A stretch of 64,000 bases of DNA from Hydractinia symbiolongicarpus. Lineage: Eukaryota > Cnidaria > Hydrozoa > Anthoathecata > Hydractiniidae. Under the pieces are notes generated by a model. It was not told the DNA's origin, ran no database searches, and saw only the letters and a list, made by a program, of their open reading frames with translations. Within the stretch, counting starts at the first letter, position 1; each line of letters begins with the position of its first letter. The stretch is taken from the NCBI RefSeq assembly GCF_029227915.1, contig NC_079880.1:20832501-20896500 (forward strand). Reading direction: 5' to 3'. This document shows positions 34,786 to 49,700 of the stretch, in pieces. The position numbers and the translations under genes are program-made.

Positions 34786-37700
34786 CTAATGATACCAATT
34801 AGTTACACCGACGGTATATCGTCGGGTTTGCTCGCTTTCGTGTTTAAATTTGGACGCCAAAGGAGGAGTGCGTGATTTAACAATCTGTGCAGGAGACACT
34901 GACGGCTTCACAAGCATGCGTGCCTAAAAAGTTACAATTGCTCACTGGCTAAAATAATTTTTTAAATTTCACTTGCTTACAGTCTTCCCATTATTTGTTT
35001 ATACAGCCTTTTCTTTAATCGCTTACACATTCTTCTTTTCTCTCGCTTACGCAGTCTTCCTTCTCTCGCTTATACAGCCTTTTTTTACTGGGTAACACAT
35101 TCTTCTTTTCTCTCGCTTGCACAGCTTTTTCACTACTCGCTTAGCCTTCTTCTTTTTTGCTTACACAGTCCTGCCTTCTCTCGCTTAAACAGCCTATTTT
35201 TTATTCGCTTACACATTCTTCTTTACTCTCACTTACCCAGCCTTCTATTTTCTCTCTTAAACAAATCTCCCTTTACATATTTACGCAGCCCCTTCTTCAC
35301 TCGGTTACAGTCGTACACAGCCTTTTCTATCAGCATACATAAACAACCTCAATGCTGAATCTGCAGTATGTCTTCGAATTTATAACAACAAGCAAAATGC
35401 AATTGACTACATAAAATGCCAGAAGCTACGTCGGTAGCACGTATATCACTTGTAGGCTACAAGTCAAAACTCTGTCAAATATGCTGAAATCGCTCATGAT
35501 ACGATTGTTTGCTTTCAAAAAATAAATAAGCAAATTCATTCAGCAATAGAACGAGGCTTAATTTTCTCAATACAAAATGGTCACATACACGTACCTGTTG
35601 AAGTGTTGGTCGTATCATAATTGAACAGGGGACTTGCAACCATGGCTCGCCATCCACTTGCACTGGTAGCGATTCTTTCAGTTTTATGTTAATCTAAAAA
35701 CAAGAAAAACGTTGATGTAAAATTTTATATAACCAGGAAAAACTAGCTAGGTCAGAGAAGATAATACAATATACACTTCCTCAAATTCCTTGCTCCTAAT
35801 AAAGCCTGTTTTCGCTCACTTTTTGCTTTCAACGCCCAAATTGAAATGCGTATTCGCTGACTTTTCTCTGTCAAGCTCTAAATATACACCTGTTTACGCT
35901 GGCCTTTCGCTGACAGAATTTTTGTCGGTTAAAATTGGAAATTTAGAAATAAGCGAGTAAAACTCCAATTTTCCAAATTTTCTACTAGCTATGCCTCTTC
36001 CTTATTGATCAATTGATCACGAATTTGAAAAATTGCATGCTGAAACCAGTTTTTTTCAGGTTTAAGCCGCAACATTTTATATCTTAGCATTTAATACTCC
36101 AACGATTCAATAATTAACAACTTTCAACTCTTGTCCAACATTATCCTTTCATCAGGTCTGAGAATATCTTACTCAGATAATACTGGGAGTGAAGAAAACT
36201 GGCTCTATGTAAAATACAGACCTGTGTTCCCTGCGCAATACGGATGCCAGTTGACAACCCACTTTTTATTTTTCCCTACAAAAAAGGACAGCATAGTGAA
36301 ATACCTCTCAAATATGTTGGTCCGTGTAGTGTATGATTCATATATCCACTTATAACTTATTATCTAATATAACTGGGAGAGGTAAAATCCCGAGTTCTTG
36401 ACATAACTCTGATTCAAATCACAAAGTAAAACTGCCAAGATACATTACCAACTGATCTTTTTTATATTTCGAAAATTTCTTTTTCTAAATTACTTGTGAT
36501 CAAGGCTATGATTTTCTAACACACAAACGGTTATTTCTTACGAAGCAAAGGCGATATTTTCTTACCATATGATAAACGCCGGTAAACCCGATCAGTTCCA
36601 GCAAATTATCGTTGAATCTTTGAGGCGCAAATTTCTGAAACGAAAACCATTTAACACTAAATATATAAGATGGATGAAATTTCGACAAAATTGAAACTTA
36701 TTAACGCCACTTTTTATTAAGACGTTCTTAACCGCAGCTATTTAGTATCTGCGCATGCGCATTAGATTTTTTAGGCCGCGACTCCTATGTTTTTTTGCAG
36801 CCTAGACAGTTACAGACGAACAGCCACATTGCTTTCTTTAATATATTGGAAATTGAGCATATGGAAAGCAGCTTTAAAATAGGGTGAAAACATATATTCT
36901 CACCTCGTCGCGGTCTTTTCCCCATGGATCCGATCCTCCACCCCAACTACAAAGAAATGAAACTTTAAATGTGTTGATTTACAAAACAGATAATTTATCA
37001 TATCATATCATATCGTACAGAGGATTAAAAACGTAAATAGATAGACAGCTAAAATTGGGACATATTGTAAATAGGAATTTACGTTCACCGAATCTAGTTC
37101 CACTGGGTGAAATATACTAAAAGCACGAGTCTATATCGATCTACAAGAAGCTATACATTCAAACTACCCAAATTAAAATACAACTTTTCTTGTTAATCTG
37201 TAATAATATGAACACTACCACTAAATTTAAAGAAGTTTAGTAGTAGTGGGAAGAAATACAGACTACTAATGACAACCTCTTAATGGCCAGTAAAATGTTA
37301 CCTGTTGATATTATTGACAGCTACACCTTCAATAGATGGTAAATCAACTTCTTCTCCATCAACCTGTTTAGAGTAAAGAAAAACCACTTAACAAAAGCTT
37401 CAACTTTCGCAGGGCTCAATATTTTTTGACATATCGAGCCAAACTTTGTAATATGATATTATTCAAATAAGCTCTACTTGATACTTTGCAAATGGCATAA
37501 ATGCATTAATAAAAGTTAGAATAGAAACGTACTGTAAAAATAATTATGATCTACAGAATGTGCACATGGTATAATGCAAATCCCATTTAACCTACAGAAA
37601 TCGTACAAGCACAAATACCATTCAAGCTTAAGATGCTTTGCGCTAAGCCACTACTTTGACAGTCTATGGCATGACTTAACCGAGGATTAATTCCATAACT

Positions 37701-40700
37701 CTTCTCATTAAAAAGTCTTGCATAATCCAAGTAGACATTAGACTTACTATGATTTCGATTCTATCTTGTAAGTTGGTCATACTGTGGCGTGTGAGGTTAC
37801 GTACACCTGCCTTAAAATACACACCTTTATTGTGAAATCTAAAAAAATTCGTTAGAAGTTAAAATAAACAAAAAGTATCAGAGTTAGAAAAGTCTTACAA
37901 GTTTTAACCAAATGCTTGAAAACCAAATGAAAGAACTCTAAAGCTTGGAAATACAGCTACGCGAAAGCCTATACGAGCACTCACTATGCATAAACATGAC
38001 CGGCAGTACCTGCTAGTAAATTTTTCAGGATTCTCTTCTCTTGACATATGGAATTCTAAGCACACTTTAGCATCAATACCAACGCCAAAATAATTATTCA
38101 TAGCGACAATATTGATAGGATCATGATCCTGACATGCTTGACCGCTGGCGTTGTACACAGAAGAATCGAATACAACATTCCATCTAAATGAAATGGGAAA
38201 GATCAGTGGTTTGGATAAACAATTTTTAAGTGCAGGCTGGACATTGTTACCACATATCTAATAGGTTGCTTTGCAGGTACAGTATCGTTTGATCTTATTC
38301 AGGTCGCAGCTACCTTTCTCTACTCTTCCCCTCTGCACATCACTGCCAAACCCTTAACCCCCACCTCCTTTTAACTAGGTAGGGCCCGGAGCATTTTAGC
38401 TAGTAAGAGTTAAGTCTTAAGATTTGATGACTTTCCTCAAACATCTTTTGAAAATATTTGGGAAAATAAGTTGCCATAACAACAAAAATTTTGGAGTCAA
38501 TTTTTGTAGTGTTTTTGATTTTATGGTTTTTACTCATATTAACGTCCTTCAAAATAGTGTGAAAAATATTAGACAAAAAATCATGAATCTTAAAAAATGA
38601 TGACGTCATCAAAAAATTGATGAAATAATAAAAAAAAATTGTTAAATTTTACTTATCGTATCAAGGACTATGTCCAAAAATTTCAAAACCGTAGTTCAAC
38701 CTGTCTGAAATATATACAAGTCACAAAAAAAACAGGCCTTTAGGGTTAAACTTCGGAGGATAGGGTTTAGCACTCGATATAAAGTCACACACCACATTTT
38801 AATGAATTTAGATATAGCATTCATAAAGATTTCTCAGTTCTAATAAATGACTAAAAAAATACATCTCACCTATCCAGCATGGTCTCTGATGCATATGATA
38901 TAGCCATTAATATGGCAAGCGGAGATTCGCTGGAATAGCCAGAACCCCAGTTAAGAACTCGAGCAAGATCATTTCCTAAATTATAAAGATTATTTTAATG
39001 TTGATGTTTCTTAAACATGTAAGAGGAAGTAGACTATTAAATAATAAATTAAGTGGATTATTTTCGCGAAGTTCGGCCATTTTCGCGAAATTTATTCTTT
39101 GCGTGAAATTTGAAAATGACCGATTCGCAAAATTTTGTTTTCAAAAAAAAAAAAAAAAAAAAATTCGCGAAAATAAGTCGTCACTAAAAATTTAATTCTC
39201 CTGAAGATTTGTTTATTTTTTGATTTTAAGAAAAAAAATGTTTCTTTAGGAGATTTGATATCTTTGATTCGCACAAATAAGTCTTCACGAAGTACAAATT
39301 TTTGACCTCTCAAGAATTAATACACTTCGGGTAATTATGGTGGACGCTTCGATGTCAACAAACATTGAAAATAAAAAGTAGAATATGAAATCACGAAACA
39401 ACTAAACCAGGTTAAATCTGAACGGGCGTAATTAAAAGTCATGTCCTGTCTGTTTTTAAACGTGACTTTTAATTACAACAACGCAAAACGAACACTACTT
39501 CAAGATTTCATTGTACGTTAACAATCTCACCTGTACCGAGCGGTAAAAGAGCTGATGCAGGCTGTTTACATCTTAAAATATTGTATCGAATTTCATCTAA
39601 GCAGGAGAGCACCCAACCGAATGTTCCATCTCCACCGCAGATCAAAATACGGAAACGTTTTACGTTTCTGAACATGTACAATCTACAGAAAATTTGTCAT
39701 ATTTAAAGTTTTTACACTTTTTTGGATTAAAAGTACTTACAATTACTACAATAACAAGTAACATATTTTGCACTTTACCATCAAGTCATATTTCAATCTT
39801 ATTTTAAGAAAAAAGAAAATAGGAGTTTTAAATTCGAAATTTTTTGTTCTATCACATGTAATTTTTAAAATTACTTTCTTTCTTCCAAGTTAAACACGCA
39901 TTATGAGAAGAATATTTATTTATTTAAGCCCGAGAAGTATTGCGTAAAACGGTACGTGAGTTACATTTAGTTATACAGATTATATATTTTACTGGAACGT
40001 GTATGTTTAAGCTTGCTTCTTTTTACTCTAACATGTTTTTACGGTTTGTTGTTGTTGTTGTTGTAATAGGAACATTTTTGTAGACTGGAGTATTTAAAAC
40101 CTGTTAGCCCCTCCCTCCGGTGATTTGATAGCTGCAGCTATCATGTTCGACTCACAGACGGCTTGTTGATAGCTGCAGCTACCATGTTTGACTTACAGAC
40201 AGTGATTTAATAGTTGCAGCTAGCATGTTTGACTCACTGACGGGTATTATGATGCAGAAAAAGAGAAAGTATACAGCTAATTGAACAACATGAAGTATAC
40301 ATACATTGGAAGTGGACCACCATCTAGAATATCAACTACTTGGTATGGATTCAATAATCTCTTGAAAGTTGTTAATAACTTCCAGCCTTGACCACCTCCG
40401 CTTTTGCCGTTCACGAATACAATGATTGGACAAGCTTCTTTTGGGATGAGTTTTTCCTGTGAACAAAATAAAATCATAAAAAGGTAGAGAAAATAAGATG
40501 TGATTTAGGGGCACACTTAATAAACCATTTGATTGGTCAAATATAAGGCTGAGCATTTACCTTAATTTCGGGAAGTAGATGCAGTCGAAGCTTCTTTCCG
40601 TCGATTATACCTTCGTTTAACCTGCTGATCACTTTCATTAATGTCTCAACAACGTCAAATTCTATCACAACAGCTCCTGTGAAGAGGAAACAATATTAAC

Positions 40701-43700
40701 TCTTCATTTATGCAAATGGAAAAAACTTTATCAGTTAATAATATTATTTTTTACTGACTTTTTACCGACATTTTTAACTGACTTTTCTTTTTTACCGACT
40801 AAAATTTCGTACCGACTTTTTTAACCGACTTTTCTTTTTTACCGACTAAGATTTCGTACCGATTTTTGCTTTTTCCTTTTTTTAAGAAACAAAATAACTC
40901 AAAAATAAGAGGATACAAGGTGTGAAATATAACGTACCTTGTGCAGGAAAAAGCGCTGTCATATTCATACCATCGTCCCCTGAAGAAAAATAAGTGTAAA
41001 AAGCGTTAATAATTAACACAGATAAAGCTGTTTACTGAAATGTTTCAAATACATGCCTTTGCTAATAAAAGCTATTAGATGCTTTCTATCCGATTTATTT
41101 TTATAAAAGTCCTCTCTAATAAAAGCTTCCTCTCTTAGAGGAACGTTTATTCAAAATATAAAGCAAATGTTGAATTTCACTGAAAAGGACCTCCATAAAA
41201 ATCTATTCTAAATATCTGAAGAAGACGGTTAATGCTGCATCAGCTTTCATTATAATTGACAATGACGATACACATAATCAGAATTATGTAGATTCTATGT
41301 GAAATATATATATTCCATTGACAAGAGGAAAAAGAAAAATACAAAAGTTTATTAAACGCCCCTTTTTGAAATGCCCTCTTGATTAAACGCCCCTTGATTA
41401 AACGCCCCTTGATTAAACGCCCCTTGATTAAACGCCGCCTTGATTAAACGCCCCTTAAAAATCAAAAATTTAATAAAGCCTTAGGCATGTATTTAAAACA
41501 CCACAGTATACTAACACATGGAATAGTTCTAAAAAAGAAGTTTAGGAAGGATGAAAAGGAGAGTATTCTACTGTTTATAACTGTATTTAAAATAGAAGCC
41601 TACACAACTACTCTGTTTTATTCTGACAGAACTTCAAAATAGTCACTGCATCAAATCATCCAAAGGGGATTACTATTTAGTTTAGGGAGGTCAACATTAA
41701 AACCCTGAAGTGCTTAATTCCATCCTACATTCTGTTTGAAAATTCTATTTCTTGTTTGCCTCTTGAATTTTTTTTATTTTTTGCTGTTTAAGGGTGGGTA
41801 TAGATATTTCAATTCATATTTAATTATGAAAAGAGAAAATATTTTGGTCCAAACAGAATGTTTAGAAATTGCTAATAGTGATAGTAAAATTGGTGTCCCG
41901 CTTTATATTGAACCTTGTATATTGGTTTTAGAAAGTACATTGACTTTAATAAAAGAATAAAATTACAAAATAAACCCTAAAATTCATTTTCGTCAAAAAG
42001 TTTGTTTACTTCATTCATTCAGAAAGAAATAATTTTTTTTTTTATTTCATAAGCATTTATATTATTTCATATTTTTTTTGCATTTGTTTTTTGACGACGA
42101 CAGATCATAAGAAAAAAACACAAGTTGAAATTCAACTTGTCTGTTTTTGTTTTTACGTTTGTTTGGTTGATAAAGTTGATGGAATGTGACCAAATATAAT
42201 TTTTCATAATTTTTTCATAATTTTTAGTCACAATTTTTTTACTGACTTTTTTATCAACCATTCTTACCAACTGCTTGCGTTGAAATTTATTTGTTATTAT
42301 TTTCAATAAAATTTAAAACTGTTACGTTTTTTAATAAAAAAACAGTCAAGCAAATTTTGTGCAGGTGCAAATATTTTTGCCGACTAACAAGGCGCCCCAA
42401 CCTTTTTTAGCCGAAATCTTTTTAATGATAAGACTATAAATGGGAGCAATTTTTTGTGGAATTTACCACTCAAATTATCTAACAAAACTTTTTCTAGCAG
42501 ACCGTAATATTAATTAAAATTTCAATCATGGAGTTAGCCTGTAAGTTTCTTATATTGTGCCACTAATTCTGCTCAATATAGCTGCAGAATATTTACTTTG
42601 TGTCTAAGAATATAAACTACGGGTTGAAATCTTAAGTCCGGAATATGTACTTAACAAGAAACTCATAAACATCTCCACAAGCTAACTGCTAGTAGGAATA
42701 TAAAAACACAAAATGCCTTACATTTTCCAACAACATCAGTCAGAAGGTACTGATACTGATGTTTTGTTAAATCAACAGGCAGGTGTTCGATGAATAATGA
42801 AAGGTTGGTTAGTGGCTCATCTTTCGGTTGTAAATAAAATCGTGTTGAATGCAATTCTTGGATGGTTTGCTAAAAAAAAAGAGGCTTAGTAGCTCAAGTT
42901 TTTTTTCTAAAAGTTTCAGTGACATGTTTAGTAATATCACACCTTTCTTCTTTCAACCAACGCTTCGTAAATCGATTCATCATTGTCTAAGGATGTTTCT
43001 AGCACTAAACACAACATTGAGGTGAAAATATTTCCAAAATTGTTAAAAATTTAAGATATTAAGAAATAAGTAGGCTTTATTCTACCACTGGAAAAAACTC
43101 ATACCTTTTTGTGACGTCACACGCATTTGTGTAATACAATAATCATCTGCATTTTTCTAAAACAACAAAGATATTTTCTTAAAGTTTAGTTTATACTACA
43201 CCCCTGAGCAAAATCCTCAATATTATAATTATTAAATTTTGACAAGAGCAAAGGTAATCGAAATCTGCATGTACTTTTTCACCTTTTCCAGTTTGAACAT
43301 ATCTAATGCTTTGATAACTATTTCATTTGAAGGTGATGTCATGTTAACTTTCATGGTGATTTGCGTGACAGATGCACTTAAATAAAAATAAACACTTCAG
43401 TAGTTTTTTTGTTTATAAATTATGTCTGCTAAGTTTGCTGGCTGCAGTGGTTTAACCGTTTATCGCTTATCGCTTTTTCCATATTTGTAAAATAACGAAA
43501 AAATAGGCTTTGTCCCAATATGAAACTAATTGTTTGCCAGATTTTTGTTCACTAACATAAAAACACACATATTTTGTTAATCTCAAGCAAAGCTGAGCAC
43601 AGAAAAACAATATGTGCAAATTTTGAAGTGCATTAAATCACTTTTGCTAACTTCGCACATAGTTTAACAAAAATTGACGTGCTAGCAGTGTTTCCATAGC

Positions 43701-46700
43701 TCAATTTATGTGATGCAACTAGGTTGCACTAACACATAAATTTTTACCAAGTTAATCTATGTTCACAAAGCCACAAATTGCTGGATACTCTGCGTCAATA
43801 GGAACTGAATTATTAGTATTTATTCCAAAGGAGTTAATTACTTACTTGATTGAACCAGCATGCAAAACTAGCTTTAGATCTTTGTTATCCAATTTCTAAA
43901 AAAATATTTTTAGAATGTACATAATTATTGATAATAACTGTTATGCTCAATCTGTTCTGATTGATTAAGAGTAGGTATTTGGTACATATTTGGTTCTTAG
44001 TTGCTTTAAGATGCACGTTTTTTTACCCATTTTGCACAAACTATAAAATCTCTTTGAATTAACAGACATTTAAATTTACCGGCAGGACTATCAGCGAAAC
44101 ATTTGTTGTGATTAACGTAAAATATAAAAATGTAAATATCTTGGTTTCGACTTTTTACTATTTATTTAATGTGTATGAAACTTACAACATGTCGTAGAAA
44201 TATCTGTGGCTGGTTCGTTATATTATCTTTTATATATACCCATGGTTTTTCATTGTCACCAAGTTTAACTTCAGAAGCTAGTAAAAAATATATTTAGAAA
44301 AGAATTAATTTAGTATATTTTTTGTGCATGATTCAGGTGCAAAAATTGAAACGATTTAATGTATCCTGTTTTATATCAAGAACCATGGAGCTATTATTTT
44401 TTTACTTTTTACACTGAAGTGTTAAAAAAAAACATTCAAACCTTATATATTGGCAACTTCAAATTGTCCAACAACAATGTCTCTTTTATTATGTTAGCTA
44501 GCAATAATGTAAACAAACCTAAAAATTCTTATCATATAGATACATTATTAAACTCACATTGTTTGCGTAAGAGTATAAGAAAATATTTTGTTTTTTCATC
44601 TTTGATCTGGAACTTATGTAGAGCTTCTTTCTACAAGACAAAACATGATAAGCTAAATGAGAGGTTGCTAAAGCAGAAAAAGATGTAAGAACATATATAG
44701 TATATCAGTTAGGAAGACAGCCTTCAGCAAACCATTCCAACCATACCAACTTACGTATCAGTATTTACCCAAGATAAAATCTACCAGAAAGTCAACAAGG
44801 AGAGCATTTCTGATTCGATTGTACATGCTTGAGCAAACTTCAGAACACAAAAGATACCTAATACCAATTTTTGTCAGTATTTTCTTACAGGGTTTGCAGG
44901 GTGTCTAGCAAATATTGTATCAAATTCAGGGTTTTTCAGGGTCATCTACTAAGAATATTATGACTTTTTAGAGTCATTTACTGAGTAATATCAACTTTTA
45001 AATTTTCAGTGTTTTGTTTGATTTGAAAGGTTCTAAATGGAAGATTTTTTGCTGTTAAAAAAGTGTGTTTTATACACTTTAAAAGTACAAGTACAGATAG
45101 TCCATTTTTAAGAATTTTTAAATCTACATTTTAGGGTTCTTAAAATTCAGAGTTGTTCAGGGTTATCAAGTTTTTTCAGGGTTTAGAGGCTACTATTGTA
45201 TGTGGTATAAAGGCTACTGTTGTATGTGGTATAAAGGCTACTGTTGTATGTGGTATAGAGGCTACTGTTGTATGTGGTATAGAGGCTACTATTGTATGTG
45301 GTGTAAAGGCTACTGTTGTATGTGGTATAGAGGCTACTATTGTATGTGGTATAGAGGCTACTATTGTATGTGGTATAGAGGCTACTAATGTATGTGGTAT
45401 AAAGGCTACTGTTGTATGTGGTGTAAAGGCTACTGTTGTATGTGGTATAAAGGCTACTGTTGTATGTGGTGTAAAGGCTACTGTTGTATGTGGTATAGAG
45501 GCTACTAATGTTTGTGGTGTAAAGGCTACTGTTGTATGTGGTATAGAGGCCACTGTTGTATGTGGTGTAAAGGCTACTGTTGTATGTGGTATAGAGGCTA
45601 CTAATGTATGTGGTGTAAAGGCTACTGTTGTATGTGGTGTAAAGGCTACTGTTGTATGTGGTATAGAGACTACTATTGTATGTGGTGTAGAGGCTACTAT
45701 TGTATGTGGTTTAGAGGCCACTTGTTATAACAGTCATGTCATTACCATCACATTAGTTATTGCATGCTTGTATGGGATATTAAGATTTTTTAGAGGTATA
45801 TAATAATGTTGCAAACAAATTTTCTTACCAAGATTTCTTTTGTTGTTGATTGTTCTGTAATACTGACATTCCTCCAGCCATGCGGGTTTTTAATTGAACC
45901 TTCATAAATCGGTAATATATGACTTGAATTAGAATCACCATTTTCATAAATTTTATGTCCAACATCATTGATTCCATTTGAAACAGCTGTCCATCCTGTT
46001 GAAAAAGAATGTTAAGGGGTGATTCTAAGGTTGAACCTAAAATTAATTCAAAGTTAAGTGTGTTTGTTTCAGTAGAATAACACATTGTAAACCTCATTTC
46101 ATAGCATTCGAGTGACTTTTTATAGTCCCTTGAAATAATTTTAAATAAAATATAATGCAAAACAAAACAATCTCATATCAACTTGATCCAAGGGGACGAA
46201 ACATTTTGACTAATATTTTGAATGATCACTTCGCTGATAACACCAACAGGTTGATAACTTATTCTTCCTGTGTGCGTATCTGTACGTGTTCTTTATTTAT
46301 GATATGTTTGCTAATGTACACATAAAAAAATTAAACTGTGCATACGTTTTTAATAATGTTGCTTGAAAATATTTACCCTTTGTTGTGTAAGATACCATGA
46401 TTGAGAATTGGGATTTTAAAAAAGCATTCAGATAACAAAAATGTAAAATTTATAACAGCAGCACACATTAAAATATCTGACTATGACTGATATTTAAGAA
46501 TGTGGTTCATTTTGATAACATTTTAGTTGACAAACTGTCAATAAAAATTTGAATACATATTTTTAAAAATGTGTTAACATACCATTTTCATCTGAAGGTA
46601 CTTGTGAGGTACTTGGATTGAGTTGCTGCAACACGTATGGAGGGAGAACCATGTTGCGTAGGCTTCCAAAATCACACTCCACAGGATGCGTTTTCACACA

Positions 46701-49700
46701 GTAGGAATGCACCTACAAATTTAATCAGATTTTATTAAAATCCATGCTAAGATATAAGTAGATGTCATTTTTTCATGATTCATTTGCATGAGAGACAGGC
46801 AAGTGTGATCAATACACAGGATTATATTATTACATTTCTCCTAAGTTTATTATTAAAATATTGCCTGGCAGTGAGCAATATTCAACCCATGTTTGCCACA
46901 AGTGAACAAGTGGATCCGCTTCATTACTACCAGGGTGTTGCAGGAAATTTAAAATACTGTTAAATAAAAATTTCCTGGAGGACCATTCAAGAGGGAAAAT
47001 TTTGAAACTTGATGGTCTCGAATGCCCAGAAATAGCATATCCTTGTGCACGAAAATAACTGGTCTTTGTTACGAACATTATGACTCTACTACACTTTTTT
47101 TGTTTTATTTTTTACTTATGATGTATACTTAAATTGTTGCATGCTTCAAGGAATAAAAAGTAAAATTGCATATGCAATGAATGAATTTTTTTTGGGCTGA
47201 CTTTGTAGATTGGTTTCAAGAAATTGATACCCAACCAAGATAACAGGGGAAAATTATTTAGATTCTTGATTAAAAAGGTGAAAAAGTATTTTCAACAAGG
47301 AATTGTCCATCTAACAGACAAAACAAGGCTAGCTAACACCTTGATAAGTTGTAAATGCTTTTAAATACTTGTTCACAGTTTTTGTTCAGTTGTGTGAAAA
47401 ATACGAAACTTTATTTAACTTACCCAAAGTAACTGTAAACAATTTATCATGTATTATATTATAAAATTACTCATTTTAGGATTCAAAGAAAAACGCTTAC
47501 AGTTGTGAGACACCAAGAACAGCGTAGACCAGTTAAACAATCATTGCTTGCACAAGTTTTACTGCAAATTCTACATTTTGAACTCAGTGGTAAATGTCCT
47601 TCACACCAATGATGGTAATGCTTGACTTTTAACTAAAATTTGATTACAACTGGCATTACAACTGGAGAAAAATACAGATATAGAATAAGTATATAAGCTA
47701 TTGTCCAACTGCACTGGCATATAACAGTTGAAACACCTTAAGGATATTATTAAGGATATTATTATTATTAAGGAGCATTTTTTAACAAGAAATTACATAT
47801 TTCTTGACATCAATAAAATAAATGGACAGTAATAAAAGTTACCAATGTTACTTAAGACTTTGACACCAAATATGAATGATAGATGGTAATAAATGTAAGG
47901 TCAAATAACCTGGCAACTGGCAACTGGCAATAAATAGGCGTCACTTGAGACTAAATCCCTTTTTGAAATGACAGGGATGATATATTATCCTAAAACCTAA
48001 TTGATCAGTCATAATCATTGTCACCAAATCTCGACAGGTGCATTCTTTATAACAGTCTGCGGTTTAAAAGCATGCAAAACAAATGCTTTCTTTTAAGCAG
48101 TTTGAATTGACTACACATTAGTTTTAAACTTTTAATTTTTACTTTTTCAAAACAGGTCAATGAATAATTCTTTAACAAAAACTATAATACATGATTGTGC
48201 AAAATATAATTTTGACTTTTTTTGCAATACTCAAATTGCAAGTCAGCTAAGTTCTGTATAAGATGCTCTGAAAAATACCTGATTGTATATATAAAAAAGA
48301 AAAGGCATACCTGTGCAGTGTTTTTTACATAACCAGCCATAGTTTTACAACAATGAACTATTTGCTTACGACAGTTATCGTGAATATAGTAACTACACGC
48401 TAGAAAATTAAAAAATTTTCAGTCATATTTTAATAACACAGCTTATACTTGTATTATAACCTCAAGCTAGATCTTGCCACTCTTTAACAACTTAAAGACC
48501 TTTTTCCCAATTTTATAACAGAACTTTACCTAGTTTCTGCTTGATGTTACAATTAACATCTGCTAACCAGTTTGGTAGACTTTTAACCTTCAAATTATAT
48601 TAAAATTGGATCCTTAAGCACAATTTTGGGATATCTAGTTATAAGGCATTGAGACTACATGTGCATGTTTGTTTTGCTATATTTCCATGTTGAAATTTAT
48701 CCTGAATTTCCAATTTGTTAAGAGAAAAAAATCACTTTAAATTACAAAATTTACATAAAAGCAACACATTTCTTAGAAATTATGAAGAAAAAACCACATG
48801 ACATAAAAAAGATCAAGGAGATTTATTTAAAATAACGATGCTTTAGCCTAATTCGGAGTGTGAATGCAATATATACTATAATAGTATGTTCACTTGAGAT
48901 CCTTGATTAAATCAACAATTAGGATCTAGCAGCCACTATTTCATATTTCTGCATAATTAAATAATAAAATGAAAATAAATATATATGTACAAGTCTACAT
49001 CCAAATGAAAAACCAACCTTGACATTGAAAACTGTGAGAATTGTCAATTCGATGTCTGCACACATTACAATACTTCTTTTTATCATTGGAAAGTTTGATA
49101 AGTGTGTGCAACCTTGGAACCTAAAATCATTAATTTTGTTGTTGTTTAGGTTTTGAAATGCCATGCAACATAACACAACTGATATCGTAAAAATTATATA
49201 CTACAACCCTGCACATATATTGATGGAAGGCAAACTTTCAGAGATCTTAACCACTAATCATTAAAAACACTGTTCCTATTTAGGCAATATCCACTCCAAA
49301 CTTGTCAGTGAAACTTTGTTAACAACAAACTTTGTTAACAACAGGACTTCAGATATTAGATTAGCATAAAAAGATTATTATGTTTTGCTGATCTCAGCAA
49401 ACCATTATTTCCCTGATATTTTGCATTTTTTTTCAGGCTGTGGAGCAAATTGTTAAAAAGCATTGTAAAAAATGCTGCTAGTGCATTTTTCACTTTTGTA
49501 ACCAAACCTAACTAGTAATGGGCAAGTGACACAATTTGGCCATTTAAAAAAGTAGCCACAAAACAACTATTTTCATAAATATTATGTCCAGGGTTATGTC
49601 TTGTTACTACCAACACAACACAGTGAAACTCTTAAAAAATCTGACAAAAGAGCTGACCTGAACCAATGTTGATGCTTTAGTGTTGCATGGTGTCATAATT

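Noticed and set aside
35475-35595. DGK C-terminus by read-through of the donor at 35595
   Set aside because: The donor is good, the read-through lacks the family's terminal ARML-type motif, and an exon starting with that motif follows at 34923 in the right phase.
45153-45803. 216-codon cysteine/valine repeat protein
   Set aside because: It lies wholly within a DGK intron bounded by exons 7 and 8, and is a product of the 24-bp repeat.
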